Notes: generated by a model from the letters alone, not told the origin. Shown: positions 43,816 to 57,600, numbered from the stretch's first letter. The stretch is DNA of 64,000 nucleotides from Icerya purchasi (GCA_039619475.1 CM077115.1:493975352-494039351), one strand, 5' to 3'. A program made the numbers and translations.

Positions 43816-46149
43816 AATATTTTTTAACGGGAATGCAAAGTACGTTTTTTGAATTCACGAAAATTCAAAAAAAAATTCCAAAACGGCTCGTTCTAAAGCT
43901 TTCTTCTACAATTTCCTCTGTATTTATAAAATTTCGTTAAAAGGATTACCCGCCGCAATTTATTTCGTTTTTCTCATTTATTTGTAATTCGGTCGAATTA
44001 AATTGATTTTAAAAATTATTTGCAAGAATGTACAAAGATACATTTTATTACTTTTAAGTACGCGTAAGTTGTAAAGTCGAAGCAACACAGCTCTATATAC
44101 TATTTGGTTAAGTTTTTTTTTTTTTGTCGAATTGTACGTATAAAACAATTCGATATTGTTTATAATTTAAAATTACAGGTATACGTGCGAGTTAAAATTC
44201 CGAAGAAAGCGGGCTTCGGTTTTTTTTTTTTTGTTTTTTGTTTTTAATGAATGTTATGTAAAGCAATTTAAAGTTATTTGCAAGTATTAAATTTGAGCCG
44301 ATCACTACGTTAAACTGAACGAACTAAAATTATGGCAAAAACGAACTGCGGAATTAAAACCGTCTCTTAGCTCAAAATTTCTCTCCTATAATCCGGAATA
44401 ATCCCAAAATTGTTCGGAAATATTTCCGTTATTATAGCGCGTTAGGAATTATCTCGAACGGTATTGTTTGCGAAAAACACCTTCATTAACGAAATTAGCT
44501 AGAAAGAACTTGCCAGTAATAGTCGAGGAAAAAATCATTTATAATCTCTTTCTCGACAAAAACTTGTTAAGAAAATTATTTTTTTCCGTAGGGCTGGAGA
44601 AGAGGGTATTTTTAGCAAATTTTTCGCTCGATTTATCAACCGATACTTCGACGTACGCAAAAATGACTAAACGATGTTGTCAGTTAAAAATGAACCTTCC
44701 AGCATATCGTTTAGCGAGCAAGTGCGCAAATCGCTCCAACCATTTTATAGATAAGAGTTTTTTTTTTTGTTTTTTGTTGTTTTTTTACGTTTTCATTTTT
44801 TAAAACATTTCGCGGTAGTTTTTTTTTTGTTTTTTTTTGTATATTTTTAAAAATAGATATAGGAGTGGTGGTGTTGTTCTAGAAGAAAACAGACGAAACA
44901 GCATTCGTGTAAAACCGAAAAAAGTTCACAGTGTAACACGAGAAAACTATGAAAAATGCTTTTACTACGTATACTGTGTGTAAGTGTGTGCGTTTGGTTG
45001 TTTTTGTTTTTTTTCTTTTTTTTTTCTTTATTCAAAAGTACGAGATAAATTTATGGTAATATAGGCGCGTTGGATGAAGAACGTAGCGAGAATAATGGGA
45101 GCTAAGCTTGCGAAAAATACAAGCAAAGTCGAAATCTTAAAAATTTCCACTTACGAAAATCTTTTTTCCGATTTTCGGTAAATTGTTATTTATAGGGTGG
45201 CGACGAATTTGTTTGCGTTGGCCTTTCGAAAGATCTTCAGGCAATAATAATAATGCGGTACGAAATGGAACGAATTCTCGCGTACGTTTCTCAGAGGTCG
45301 CCGGGAGTGGAAAATTGTTTTTCATCGATTAAGCATTTTATGAGTCGGAAAGGTCGAACAGAAGAGGCCCGGCAGCGCTATCGACTCGTAATTCGATAAA
45401 TGCGCTCTAGCCGAGACCAGACCGGGGAATCGAAATTAAAACAAGACGTCTTTCGCGTCAGAGTACCTACGTAAATCATCCGGCTCACCACTACTTTATC
45501 ATTTTTCTATATTTCCGCCATCGAGAGTTTTAACTTTCTACAACATCCTTTTCGCATAACGCTCGCTTAAAGTTCCAAATGCCTACTTCGCTTCTGTTAT
45601 AAACGTTTTTTAGTTCCGCTCCCCTCAACCCCGTTCTCTATATTTCGATATTTATGCGTAGAAAGATGTTGTTCGCGTTCGTTCCTGACACATATGTAAT
45701 ATATTACAAAGTTAGTCGAATAAAAGTATTTAGAACGGCGAATAAATATGTGTATTTTTATATTCGTCCAAACAACGATTTATACTGAAACATTTCGAGT
45801 AAACGATCCAACGGTAATTGATATTTTTGACCCTTTTTTATTTATTTTTTTATTTTTTCAAAATTTCGAGCGGGGCTACAAAGGATAGCGCTAATGGAAG
45901 GACTAAATTTGATATATGCAATTCATTCTGTTTTCTCGAAATTAAATTATAGATACGATAAAATCAGTATATAAGTGTTTTAAATTTTACTTTACTCCTG
46001 AATAATACCATACAGCAGGTATATTTCATCATTCCATTACTAGCCGTTTCATTTCCATTTGTGATTATCGTGTAAATTTAAAGTCATACCTATAAACTAA
46101 TCCGTGTGAAAAATCCTGTAACGTTTTTCTGCGATCATGACAAGAACAA
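43816..46149. other. Unassigned AT-rich DNA
   Basis: Poly-T tracts around 44110, 44220, 44760 and 45010. No recognised gene or element. Confidence 0.35.
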
Positions 46150-46490
46150 ATATCATACTGTAGCCGAAGAGACGTATTCAGCACATCATCTCTTGCACAC
46201 TCTGTTACTCTTTTGGAGTCGATCTGCTCACGCAAAAATAGTGCTGATATTGCCCCGAAACGAAATATCTATAGAATAATCATCGGCTGTCTACAATTAA
46301 CACCGGTTAAAGGAGGATATACGAACTCGATGGCATAGCACCGCCTGATGTTAGAAGTAGCAGCAAAAAAGGAAACATGGAAATCTGTCCATTATAATCG
46401 CCGTCCCCTACGCAGGGAAACCAGGATTCAGCAGAAAAATCCGTCTAAAATTACGCCGTATCGGAACAGTGGAGCATCCCAAAAACAATG
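46150..46490 (+). pseudogene. LINE reverse transcriptase C-terminal remnant
   Basis: In shifting plus-strand frames: WSRSAHAKIV (46220 region), then IIIGCLQLTPV, DGIAPPDVR and NRRPLRRETRIQQKNPSK. These match, in order, the 'W.RS.H...VD..LN.TMR.ITGCL..TP...LP.L.GI.PP..RR' tail of a common arthropod LINE reverse transcriptase. Several frameshifts; very decayed. Confidence 0.6.
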
Positions 46491-46642
46491 ATTATAATCT
46501 TGAAAGATTTCGGATGTAAAATACGGTACTAGCGCAGAATATCCACAAAAGCTGTTCATGTAAACTACACTCCATGCAAAACATTAAAAATACTTCAGCA
46601 GTACTATAGTAAAATAATGGCATTAAGCTAACCAGATACGCT

Positions 46643-46652
<10 letters not shown>

Positions 46653-46701
<49 letters not shown>
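46653..46701. repeat. (ATA)n/(ATG)n microsatellite
   Basis: GATAATGATAATG units, then about 12 ATA units. Confidence 0.9.
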
Positions 46702-46866
46702 CAAACCATTTATAATTATTATTATTATTACCTAAATTCCATTTATGCGCAAAGTTGCATAAGTACAGGATTACAGATTAACGATTAAAAGCACTAAAAA
46801 ATAATAAATAAATAAATGAATATAACAAGGAAAAAAACAAGTAAATAAAATAAGTAAACACTTCTT

Positions 46867-46867
<1 letters not shown>

Positions 46868-46905
<38 letters not shown>
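46868..46905. repeat. (ATA)n microsatellite
   Basis: Second ATA run, about 12 units, 170 bp from the first. Confidence 0.9.
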
Positions 46906-46906
<1 letters not shown>

Positions 46907-47940
46907 TGATCTGCCCAACGGTAGACGCAACAAGGTCCAATCTGCATTGCGTAGTAACATGTTTAAATATGAGGCAGCTACGAAATTGTCTAGACAGACC
47001 CCCAAACACTATGCGATACCTCAAAGCGTAGCTTATAAATGTAGACAAAATTTGGTCGTTAATTTCCGACGAATTAGATTTCTACCGTTAGAGTAGGCTG
47101 TAACTCGTTATCGACTTTTTCTAAGTCGATAGAAAAATCACTGGCAGCGGTACGTTGGATTTTTTGCCTAAATTAACGCCACAAATAATTTGATATCGGA
47201 AATGCGGCGAATGCAGTACGAATACTTTTAAGTTTTTAGTTTGTGGATTGGTATTTATGCTGATAAAAAACTCATTAACCTAAGCATCGAAATGAATATT
47301 GAAACCTTACGTTGAAAATAAGCTATGCGGTTAAAATTAGAAGAAAGCCGTTCACAAATTCCTATTGGCTGATAATTGCCTAAATTTTATGTGTTGCATT
47401 GCATCATAGTAATGTACTGGAGTGAATATCGCTGTCGTATAGGTTTATGAGAAAGGTTAGTCATCTCGGTTTTTACTGTTATTATTAGTGTTAAAATTAT
47501 CATGCGACTTGCTACATATAATAGAACTACTGATATTTCCGCTATTAATAATTGCCTTAACTTGCGTGTTACTGTAGGAAGAACGGTCGTTGTAATTGTT
47601 ATGTGTTGAAACTTTCATTCCTGTTGGGGTGACGCCCCCTCCGGAGTCGGATTTGTTCATGCTACCGACAAAACAGCAGCCAGGTAAAATAAAGGAAAGA
47701 TAAATACAAACTGATTACACAAATAAAAGACAAAGTTAAACGCACCAACGAAAGACTAGACGCAAAACAGCGACTACCTTGCGTTAATTAAAACCTAAAA
47801 CTATTTTATTTATGTAAAAAGCACGAAAAAACACAGAATATGGTTATCGCATCTGAGTTTTTTGTTTCTACCAAGTCAAAAAAAAGAAAAGAAATTCTTG
47901 TTATACAGATCTACATGCAACTGTTTTTTTTTTTTTTTTT
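46906..47940. other. Unassigned DNA
   Basis: No feature recognised. The poly-T at 47924-47940 abuts the following inverted-repeat element. Confidence 0.35.
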
Positions 47941-49599
47941 ACTATAGTCCGTTCAACGAAAATGTGCCGATGGAAAAATTTCGATAAAAGTCGATATTTC
48001 AGCGTTGTTGTCAAATGTTTAATATTATTCAAATTCAAATTGGAATTTTTATTTTTTTATTAATCCAATAAAAAAACAAAAAAACAGCTCTAACACCCAT
48101 TTATGAATTTATTAATGAAATTAATTAGTTCGTTTTAACGTTAGTTCATTGATTTTTCACATATTTAGGCTTATTTTGTAATGATTAATAAAATTGCGTA
48201 ATTTTTACTTTAATTATAAATACGAAAGTGAAGATTTTATATAATGAAAATACCAAACAGTTATTATTGTTATTATTTCACTTACACGTTCAATTTAGAC
48301 GCGGTGATAAATTTATTTAAGTATTATTATTACTCATTATTTTTATTATTCTTCAGTATTTTTGTTCGTTAATTTGATAATAAAATTTTATTGAGATGAC
48401 ACTTGTATTGAAGGTTTATTGAGAAGTAAATAAATTAAGCATGGTAAATAACGAAAACAAATGAAGATAAAATAAATATACAATTTACACAGTAATTTTA
48501 AACATTACACCAGTTGAAGTACAAAAGTTATTGTAAAATTTTTTTTTCAAGTGGTACTTTATGAATTTTGAATTTTTGTTTTATTTCCTGTAACATAAAA
48601 ATACCTCTCAATATAGAAAAATAGCGCGATGTTTGCTAATGTAACTTTCATATTACATAAATATTGCTATGTTTTTAAATGTTTGTGAAATTTGTTAATA
48701 CTTTGATTGATCTGCAAATTTAAAATGTTATCGCGTATACTAGAATATTTTTGATTTTTATGTTATTATTTAAAAATTAACTATGTGAATATAAAAACTG
48801 TATACACATTGACGCACTATATTTTCAGTAAAATTGAAATAATTTTTCTCGTTCGTATGTTTTTTTTCGTGGCATTCTACAAATTAGTTTCCAATTTATC
48901 AATATTATAAATGCTTTTCACTACTGTTCCACACGCAGCAGTAGCGTTCTTTTGTACTTGTTTAGAATTAAAGTTTTTAACAATACTTGGGTTATCCGCT
49001 AAATTCTGGAAAAACTCATAAACATTTGCAATTATCATTTTAGTTTGCTTATTGAAAGAATGGTCAATTCTTCATCGCTACTTCATTTTTTTTTCTCTTT
49101 TTCTATGGTTACATGTTAAAAAAATAGAACAAATTGAAATCTGCTACAGGTATGAACAGGAGTCCTAAGAATTTCTAGAAGGAATGAAACAAAAAGGTAC
49201 AGTAAACGAAAGAACAGGATAAAGTAAATTAAGATAAAATTGGAAAAATACAAAAATAAGGAAATCGAAACTAGTGAAAATGTTTTTTGAAAAAATTAGA
49301 GGTAGCAATGGACAAACGAATGAAAACTACAAAAATAAACACAATTGTACCTATATACTGAGAACAAAAAAAAAAGTGAGAATTTTCTTACAGAATTGTA
49401 AGTGTATTTGAAAACGATTAAGATATTGTATATATTTTTGAAAAATGAAGTCAATTAATTGCAAATTCTGTGAAAATTTTTAAGTGTTGTAATGGTATTC
49501 ATTTTTCATGTTTTAATTTATTTTATTATTTCAATCGCTTATAATTAATCTGAATTTTGTTATTGTTATTTATAATAATTCTAAAGTATAAGTTCCATA

Positions 49600-49862
49600 A
49601 CCTTTATATAGCACAGGGCGTCGGGAATTGTGAAGTTAAGGTTCACAATTTACTAAAAGCCTAATGGATCTAAAGAGAAAATAATACTGGGGGCAGTTCC
49701 TTTCTTTCGGTCGCTTTTACTTTCCCAGCATTCTCGTGGTATAACCAATTCAATTTCAGATTGGATATATATCTCGGAACGATTTGGATCTGGTATGAAA
49801 CAAGTATCGAACCCGTATCCTCCGATTTAGTAGATAAGCACCTTAACCACTAGCCTACCAGT
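49600..49862 (-). repeat. tRNA-derived SINE, copy 2
   Basis: Read on the minus strand: A box GGCTAGTGGTTAAGG, B box CGGGTTCGATACTTG, then the shared body (TCTGAAATTGAATTGG, GGAACTGCCCCCAGTATTA, TCTTTAGATCCATTAGGC) and tail. The B box is a near-perfect GGTTCGANNC. Its 5' end is interrupted by the hAT-like insertion at 49862. Confidence 0.8.
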
Positions 49863-50710
49863 AGGGATGTCCATATTACAAAAATATTGATATTTTTTTC
49901 GATATGATTTATCGCAATGTTGTATCGATATTTTACGATATATATCGATCAAATATATCGTATGTAATTTGTATTTAACTAGTCTCACAAAAATATAAGG
50001 GAAAAGTTCATATGAATAAATAAGTAAAAACAACCAGCGTTAAGAAACGAATTAACTTTATTTACAATTAAATTTTTGACACATTTAATGTGTTAAACTT
50101 TTTCTTATAAATTTAAATAGAAAAGAGTCAAAGAACTTGGACGCGACTTGAATCCGTGATCTTTCACTTACAGGGCGAATAGTTTGACCACTAAGCCACC
50201 AAGCGGCCAACTTTGTATAGTTATTTAAATCCTAATATTTCTTATTTAAACCTTGCAAAAAACAAAATTTTATTTAATCTTTTGGCTTGCAGTCTATTTC
50301 TCTGTTGGGTTAACACCTATGTGGCTTTTAAAAAAAGTCTCTCGACGGAACAAAGCTAGCCACACCATGGTTAAATATTTGTACGCCATATTGTATAATT
50401 TCGAGAACTGTATTTTGTAATTTTTTACCCATACCTCTAAAGGATTTTCGTTGAATCTACTAACTGGAGCCCTCAAATAAAGAGATAATTCATCTGAAAG
50501 ACTTTCGTCCGTTTTATTTGTTTTCAAACAGAAAATAAATTCAGAGTAAAAAGGGTGAGTTTTCAATTTTGTACGATATTTCTTATATCGGATGTAATAC
50601 ATCGATAGTACACATCGATATTGGATGATTCGATAATATCGTGTTAATTCGATATATCGAGTGCACATGTCGATTTTTTATGTAATATTGATTCATATCG
50701 AGCACTCCTA
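49862..50710. mobile_element. Possible hAT-like MITE
   Basis: Left end TAGGGATGTCCATATT and right end (inverse) TAGGAGTGCTCGATAT form an imperfect short terminal repeat. Both subterminal regions are dense in ATCGATATAT-type sequence, a pattern seen in insect hAT elements. It is inserted at the head of SINE copy 2; flanks GCCTACCA and GCCACCAT are only partly alike, so no clean 8-bp duplication is proven. No transposase. Confidence 0.4.
50130..50215 (-). repeat. tRNA-like SINE head, second type
   Basis: On the minus strand an A box TGGCTTAGTGGTCAAAC and a B box GGATTCAAGTCG with tRNA-like spacing of about 35 bp. The sequence differs from the other SINE heads, so it is a different family or a tRNA pseudogene. 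Located inside the hAT-like element. Confidence 0.55.
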
Positions 50711-50978
50711 GCCACCATCAACTTTAAACAAAAACTAATCAAATAAAAGAAAAAACGTTAGTCACAATTTAATTTCATCATTACAAATGATGTTAATTAA
50801 ATGAATTAAAACCGCAAAAAATGTACTTCCTACGATTTAAATGAACATATTTAATTTTGCCTTTAATTACTATTGGTAACACTTGAGCATTTTCAGTCGG
50901 TAGGGCGTAAGAGAATAAGAAATATCAATTTATATCGACCTTTTTCCATCGGCACATTTTCGTTGAACGGACTATAGT

Positions 50979-53900
50979 AACTAATTCTTTGTACACCACT
51001 GAAAATACAGGAAATAAAATTGTATTACTTCCCCCATTCCATCTAAGTCACACCATGAACAATTCATCTTTTGAAATAAGTTCGGTCATTACCGATTCTT
51101 GATAAATTATTTCGAAATTTTTTTATTTTTCTTCAGTTTACATCTAGTCGATCGTACAAGAATAATATTATATCATTTATTATTAACGAACTTATTTTGT
51201 CAATATAATATACAAATTGTATTCTCTAACCGGGTAGTAGTTCATATTTATATTAATAAAGTCATTTTTACGCCGGAAGTAATACGACAAAAAACTGTAT
51301 GAAATGTGTATTCCGTTACATTTTGAAATAAACTGCTGCGCAACTAGCAAATTATTATAATTTTATAAACAAGACCTAATCAATTAAAATTTATCTACCG
51401 GAGTATTATATACCGGAAAGAATTATCACTTAGAGGTCCCCAGAAAGTATCCTTATGGCGAGGTCCAAAGAATCGAGTTTATAAACACACATTGTAATAT
51501 CGGCATATTGGTATACGTAAAAAATCCGAATGTAATATTGACCAGTAGCTAAGTATAAATAGAAGTTTCAAATGTTAAAAACGGTTCTTTACAATTTTTT
51601 CTCCTCGAAAATAGATATACATATATATATATATGGATGTAGAAAAAAAAAATTATTCATAAGGAGTTTAGTTTGGCGCGTATTTGCGTGCTGTGCAATG
51701 AAGGAGATTATTTTTAATTTCTGGCCAACATTTAAACCCCCGCGGCGATTTTGGCACGTCCGGTGTGACAGAAAAAATAGTCTGCATGCTCCAAAATGAT
51801 CGTGGGGGACCAGCTGGTATATGTAGGTCGCTGCGTTCTAGATCGGACACCTTTGACGCGGTTTTTTGTGCACCGTAAATTAGGCTCTAGCAGCGATGCC
51901 GGCTTACAAACACCATCTTAATCTGGCCTCGGTTTTGTTATTTCTTCCGCTAATGCAGGCGCGCATTTTTAACTTATTTATCGCATCCGTTTCGAGGAGG
52001 CGTCATAATGCTGCGGATATGTAGTGTCGTCAGCGTGATCGTTTGACAATGGAACTCGCTACATATCATCGTAAGCGAAGAACTTTTTGTAGAAATTAAA
52101 TTTTCCGTGCCATGGGTTTTGGTTAGGCGATTTTGAAAGGGTTAACATGGTGTCCCCGTTCGATCTGTCTCTGATGTAATAGACGGAACAGTTCGCTTAA
52201 AAGGCCTTCATCCGAAGCTAATTCCGGATTTTTCCGTTTCGTATGGTCCGTTGTGTTGCAGAATGGCAACTCCATCTTCCACTTTGCTGGTGTGCGATCA
52301 AAGTTACCCATCTATTCATCGGATGACTTCTTCGCTGATTGGCAGTCGAATTTGAATTTAAACCGGCGAAATCGGGTGCGATCCCTTTATATACATCTCC
52401 GCTGCGTTCACGATTGATATCGCAGTTTGTTGTTCTAAATTGAAGTCATTTCTTAACAACTTCACATTACGTCTAATATAATGGCGACTTCTCTAGCCAT
52501 CTGTCGGCTTTTTTTCACACTGGCTAACATTATAGAGCACAGAATATTACATTTCCGAAATTTTTATCTAAAAAAAAAAAAACGTGTTTAAAATGAGAGA
52601 CCAGTTCATCGTTTGCGCCGCGCCTCAATTATTAATATAACGTTATCGAAAGAAAGCAAAAATTGTTTCCGAGTTTTTTTCAGAATTAAAGTGATTTTAA
52701 AGAAGCTCGCCGAGAAAAAAGGGCTTTTGGTGTAAAAATATCGGTTTCGAGTTAAACGCAGATTCCGATACTTGGAAGAGTGTAGAATAAGATGCAATAT
52801 GTATAATATTTTTTTTCGGCAAACATTTATTTAATATCTTATAATGTACAAAACTAATTGAAGAAAATTGGAAAAAAGTGGGAAAACATTAAAAATTTTA
52901 AAAAAAAATCGTAAAACAATTTTTTTCCCAGTTGTAGGTTGTTTTTTTTTGGGGGGGGGGGGGGGGGGAGAAGGGACATTATAAAAAACGCCTTAAAATT
53001 CTTGTATCATACTTAATACCTTAACTACAGCGCAGATAAGAAAAAATAAAAAGAGTAGAGAGAGAAGATTGAAGAAAAAAAAATATATTCACATCCGCGT
53101 AAACTGTGTGTTTTATTTAAATTTTGTTAATTCGAATTTCTTGTTTTCCGTTTTAGTTTTTATATTTTTTTTTTTCTGCTGTTTGCGTATGCGAGTGTAT
53201 TTATGTATACGTACTTGATGCATGTTCGCATTTGTAAACATGTATGTGTGCATATTTGTATTTGTATAAATGAATATCTATATATATGTGATACGCATAT
53301 ATGGATTGTGTGGATGTGTTCTTACGCTTCACTGTATATGTATAGATGTTCGCTAATTTTCTTTAAATATTATTTTTATTACATTATCCTTCAGGATTAT
53401 ATTTATCGCAAATTGTCTATCTTCGGCGAAATACGCTATGGATGCTGAGATTGAATTCGAATACTGCGTATAAATGTGTGTGATGATAAAGTTACTTGAT
53501 TCATTGATTCGCATCCTCTTTGAAATTATTCTTCTATGGTTTTTACGGGTGTCTGACTGTTTTATAAAGCTGTATTACTTAACAGCGCAATTACTGTTTC
53601 AAACACGTTTTTGCGCATGATGGTCCATAATTTCTGATAATTGGCCGTACAAACGTGCTGGTCGAGTGCGCTGCTGTTAAATAGTGACGTGGTTTCCGGA
53701 AAAAATATTGTCTCGATATAATGTGGGAAAGCATAAATTATACAGTATTTAAAAAGTTCACGTTCTCCAATAAGAGTCTTAGCGCTCAAAAAAATACACC
53801 GTCTAAAAGAAGTACGGTAAATGGAGTTGACACAAAGAGAAATAGACGTTACTGCGGAAATTATTTTAGAAAAGTCTAAAGCTGAATCCGATTCAGTTGC

Positions 53901-54139
53901 ACACTTGCATCTGAAGAAACAGCTGCAACTAATTAATACAAAGTATTAATTGTTCCAGAGAAACTTTTAAAAATGTTACATTTAGGTATTTATTTTTCGA
54001 AAACATTTCATAACGCGCCACTGTAAATAACAGGGTTTTTGCATAATTAAAAATAGTTTTAAAAAAACAATACCGACTTATTTATCTAAAAATTTGATAA
54101 AAAGTAAAAAGCAAATTGAAGCGGATAACCCCATATTAT
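50979..54139. other. Unassigned DNA
   Basis: TA run near 51619-51634. 51700-52440 is richer in GC with a 62-codon minus-strand ORF (52123-52311) I do not recognise. A run of about 18 G lies at 52951-52969, a possible assembly-sensitive spot. Otherwise AT-rich. Confidence 0.35.
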
Positions 54140-54432
54140 ACAGTAAAATATACAACTCTCAAAGGGTACATTATAATTATTCTTAAGCAATATTAAAATC
54201 AGCACTAAATTCAAATTGTAAACAATAATTAAAAATCAGACCAAATGAGTATAGCAAAATAAAATCCCTCGTTTCCTGTAAGAAACATCGGCAATGCTTG
54301 ATATGTTTTTTATTTTTTATTTTTTATTTTTTAAATGCTGGCATTTGAATTTGGCGCTAACTCCAGTGAAGGTATGAATTTTGTTTAAGAATAAGCATAC
54401 CCTTTAAAGTGTATATTTTACTGCATATTATC
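54140..54432. repeat. Small inverted-terminal-repeat element, family M, copy 2
   Basis: CAGTAAAATATACA...AGGGTA...TTATTCTTAA at the left is inverted at the right (TTAAGAATAAGCATACCCTTT...GTGTATATTTTACTG). About 290 bp. Shares interior segments with 23470-23750. Confidence 0.6.
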
Positions 54433-57195
54433 GAATGATTGTTTTTTTTACTTTTTTGTGCGTTTTCATTAAATTTTTAAAGTAAATCTCGAAGTTCTTT
54501 CAAAAAAAGCGCATTTTACTTCTACCGTACATATTTTTAAGTAATACATAGATCAACCTAAAATGCTAGCTACTTTCTCCACTGTACAAATGGTATTAGT
54601 AGTTTAGTTTCAAATTCGGTCAATGATGAGCTTGTAAATGAAGCTCTATAATCGTTTCAGTTATCTTTATTCGAATCTGCATTTGTACGTTGGTAATAAT
54701 ATGTTAAATCACTGGACGAGGTTCCTTCAATTTTAAAATTTTCTAAGTTCATATTTTCCCTACATATTCTAAATTTTTTCCCTAATTTTTACCCAACTAT
54801 ATTAAGCAAAGAAAATATTTTTCTTAAGGGAACTCGTTTTTTCAACGTTATTTGACAGCTATTCAGTATTCATGAAATCCATAATAACACTACACAAAAA
54901 TTATAATTATATAATGTTGATATTTATAAAAAAACAACACCGACGTGTTAGTGCAAATAAATCAACAGTCGCGGAGCATATTATTACGTATAAACATAAA
55001 TTAACAGCAAGATTTAAATATTTTAAAATTGATTAATAATATAAAATTACTCATCCGTGATGATTTTTTTAAAAATAAATAAACATAAAGATAAGTAAAA
55101 TTAAAACCACATTACTATAAACAATTATTTAATATTTAATTACCCGACGCGTTTCGAAGACAACATGATCACGGGAGTTATTATAATAAATGAAAAATTA
55201 AATAATTGTTTATAATAGTGTGGTTTTAATTTTATTTATTATACGATAAACTTAAACAATATGTGACATTAACCTATATAACAAACATTAAGATATTTTA
55301 ATTAATAACAGTATACAGGCTAATAAAACACCCTTTACTAAAAATAAAATTCTAATAACATTAAAAATAAATAACAAAAAAAAAAAATATATATATATAT
55401 TTTAACAACTTTTACATTTACCGTTTACAATATTATTTATCGATATATCGACTTATATTTTATACACATATTGCCTATTCTTCATTTATTTACATTTAAA
55501 TTGTTTACGTCACACACACACACCAAGATATTGCAGTTTGCACTACGAAGAAACATGTTGGTGTTGTTTTTTTATAAATATGTATTAACATTATATAACT
55601 GTCATTTCTTTTGCGTAGTGTTACTGTAGTTCGATTTACATACGTAATACAGAAATGGATAGTACCTTGTTTAATATGTTCAACGTATTCAGTATTCGCC
55701 GACTCTCATTTGTACCCTTATGGGGAACCAATAATACGATGGGAACCAATTTGAATAATCCATATCACTCCTCACGCTCAAAAGCTGTACGCGTTAAAAG
55801 GCACACGTAATATTTTCATCAATGATGGGCTTTTAAATAGCGTTATGGAGATTTCAAATTCGTTTTTTATTCGAATGATATAATATTTAAAAATTTTTTG
55901 CTCGATTATTTGGTTTTTCTTCAAACTTACGTTTCCACGATAAATTTTGGTAATATTCTGAGTGTCGCTATTGTTTATTATATTACTAAAAACTTCTCCA
56001 CAAAGAAGAGACTTTCTTTTTTTTAACGTTTATTATAATGACTGTTGAGTAGTATGGTACACTTATATGGTACCACCGGTGATAGTAACACTTTTGAATA
56101 AACCAAGCGAAAATCATTTTAAACTCCGGTGTCTAAATAATTAAAAATCGTGTACGCAAACATATAGAAAGACAACATACGCGGCGGTAAATAAAAAAAT
56201 TCTTTTTTTTTTTTTTTTTTTTCTTGAAGTCGATAAAAAGTGATGTATTTTGTTTTCAAGTCGTCTGCGACGAATGCAACTAATTAAATTAAACGATACA
56301 GGCGACATTTCTGACCAACACGAGCAATGTATCCACAGGCTACTCTGATTTTCAGCTGGCATGTGATCGATTTCGGTACACTTTACAAAATCGATCAATT
56401 GCTCAAATACGAAAAAAAAACAAAAAACGATTAACAAGTAAATGTCGAATAAGTCGATGATTCAGTTTTAAAGGACTCTCTCAATTTTGTACGGGTTAAG
56501 GTTCCCTCCTCTAATAAAACTTTCGTTACTTCGGCGCGAAAAAAATACCACTACTATTTGTATGAGATTATCAACTGTCAAATTATAGCAATGTCACGTA
56601 CTTCTACGACGAGCGGGAAGACTGAAAATATGCCGCTCCGTCGGGTAATTATTCCCCGTTTTTTTGGAGAGAAAAACCGCGGTTGAACGTTGTTCGGTAA
56701 TTTTACATTTTATTGAGTAAGTTATATAGGTGGCCCCGTAGTTTTCCGCGTACTCCTGGTTACCCAGTTACACCATTTTCACCCTACTATCCTGAAATGC
56801 AACTCGATAATAACGTAAGGGTGTAAAATTATCCTAACCCGTTGTTAAGAATGTTCCCTCTTCGAAAGAGTTGACCCTTCTTTATTCCGCGGCGAGCTTT
56901 TTTTTTTTTTTTTTTTTTTTTTTAGGGGGCACCGGAGGGTATTATTACTTTGCGCGTTGTTTAATTAAATGCGGGTATTTTGCGCGCTAGGCATCGTCTG
57001 CCGTAAACAAGCGGGTGCTAATAATTTTTTTCCGGACAATTTTATTTCGAAAACGGGCAATGAAATCATCTGATTTACGACATTAACCGGGTCAACTGCA
57101 ATTTTAGAAATGTTCGGAAGGGCAAAATTATATCAGTTTTTTCGAGAATTATGACTTTTATTCGAGTATAAAACTTTGATGTGTATACATTATAG
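54433..57195. other. Unassigned AT-rich DNA with one small foldback
   Basis: Apart from the 55096-55236 palindrome there are a TA run near 55388-55400, a CACACA run near 55513 and poly-T at 56206-56222 and 56901-56923. No coding features. Confidence 0.35.
55096..55236. repeat. Foldback with a CCCGACGCGTTTCGAAG loop
   Basis: AAAATTAAAACCACATTACT...ATTATTTAAT and its inverse flank a loop containing CCCGACGCGTTTCGAAGACA then TGATCACGGGAG. The CCGACGCGTTTCG...GATCACGGGAG phrase is one I recall from dispersed arthropod repeats. Confidence 0.65.
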
Positions 57196-57600
57196 GGGTG
57201 CTACCCGTGGCTTCGCCCCCACGTATATTATATTGATTAAACTATTTGAAACTTATTTTACGGTGCGAAAAAAACATTCCTTCTATTCAGGTTTCTTTTC
57301 TACATTATTAAAATTGTAATAATTAAAATAAACTTTTCTACCACATAGCGGAATAGTTGACGACGAGCATCTAAGATTTGAAGAAATTTATAAAAAAAGG
57401 GATATAGAGTTTCGTAAAATGTAATTATTGAAATGCGTTGGTGTGTTATAAAATTAAATATTATTTTATTAAAAATGTTAACCCAGCCTGAAATAGAATT
57501 GGCTGCCAGAGAAATCGGAAGCAAAAAGTATTGGCGGTCAAAAGGAAGGAACTAGCCGGCCCCCTGCTCTCCTTAGTTCAAGGGTATAGAACTTACATTA
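57196..57600 (+). repeat. SINE-related repeat, tail portion (copy 3)
   Basis: Begins with TGCTACCCGTGGCTTCGCCC, a phrase common in insect interspersed repeats. 57484-57600 (CCAGCCTGAAATAGAATTGG, GGAAGGAACTAGCCGGCCCC) matches the body of SINE copies 1 and 2. The tRNA-like head is missing. The middle part is unassigned. Confidence 0.5.

Larger units (their letters stand above)
47941..50978. mobile_element. 3-kb DNA element with 38-bp terminal inverted repeats
   Basis: The terminal repeat starts ACTATAGTCCGTTCAACG and continues AAAATGTGCCGATGGAAAAA at 47941-47978. Its exact inverse is at 50941-50978. The outermost eight bases, ACTATAGT, are self-complementary, so the true edge and the target duplication (perhaps TA) are ambiguous. 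No transposase is recognisable in the AT-rich interior, so it is non-autonomous or gutted. Two SINEs and a hAT-like MITE are nested inside. Superfamily unknown. Confidence 0.7.

Noticed and set aside
46492..47048. ORFs with poly-Ile, poly-Tyr or poly-Leu
   Set aside because: Produced by the ATA-type microsatellites at 46653-46701 and 46868-46905.
51660..52330. GC-richer segment as a transposase or host gene
   Set aside because: I could not match any frame to a known motif set; stops break all longer readings.
52951..52969. Poly-G run as a G-quadruplex element
   Set aside because: A single homopolymer of about 18 G between T-rich tracts is more likely a slippage or sequencing-sensitive run; no spaced G-tracts.
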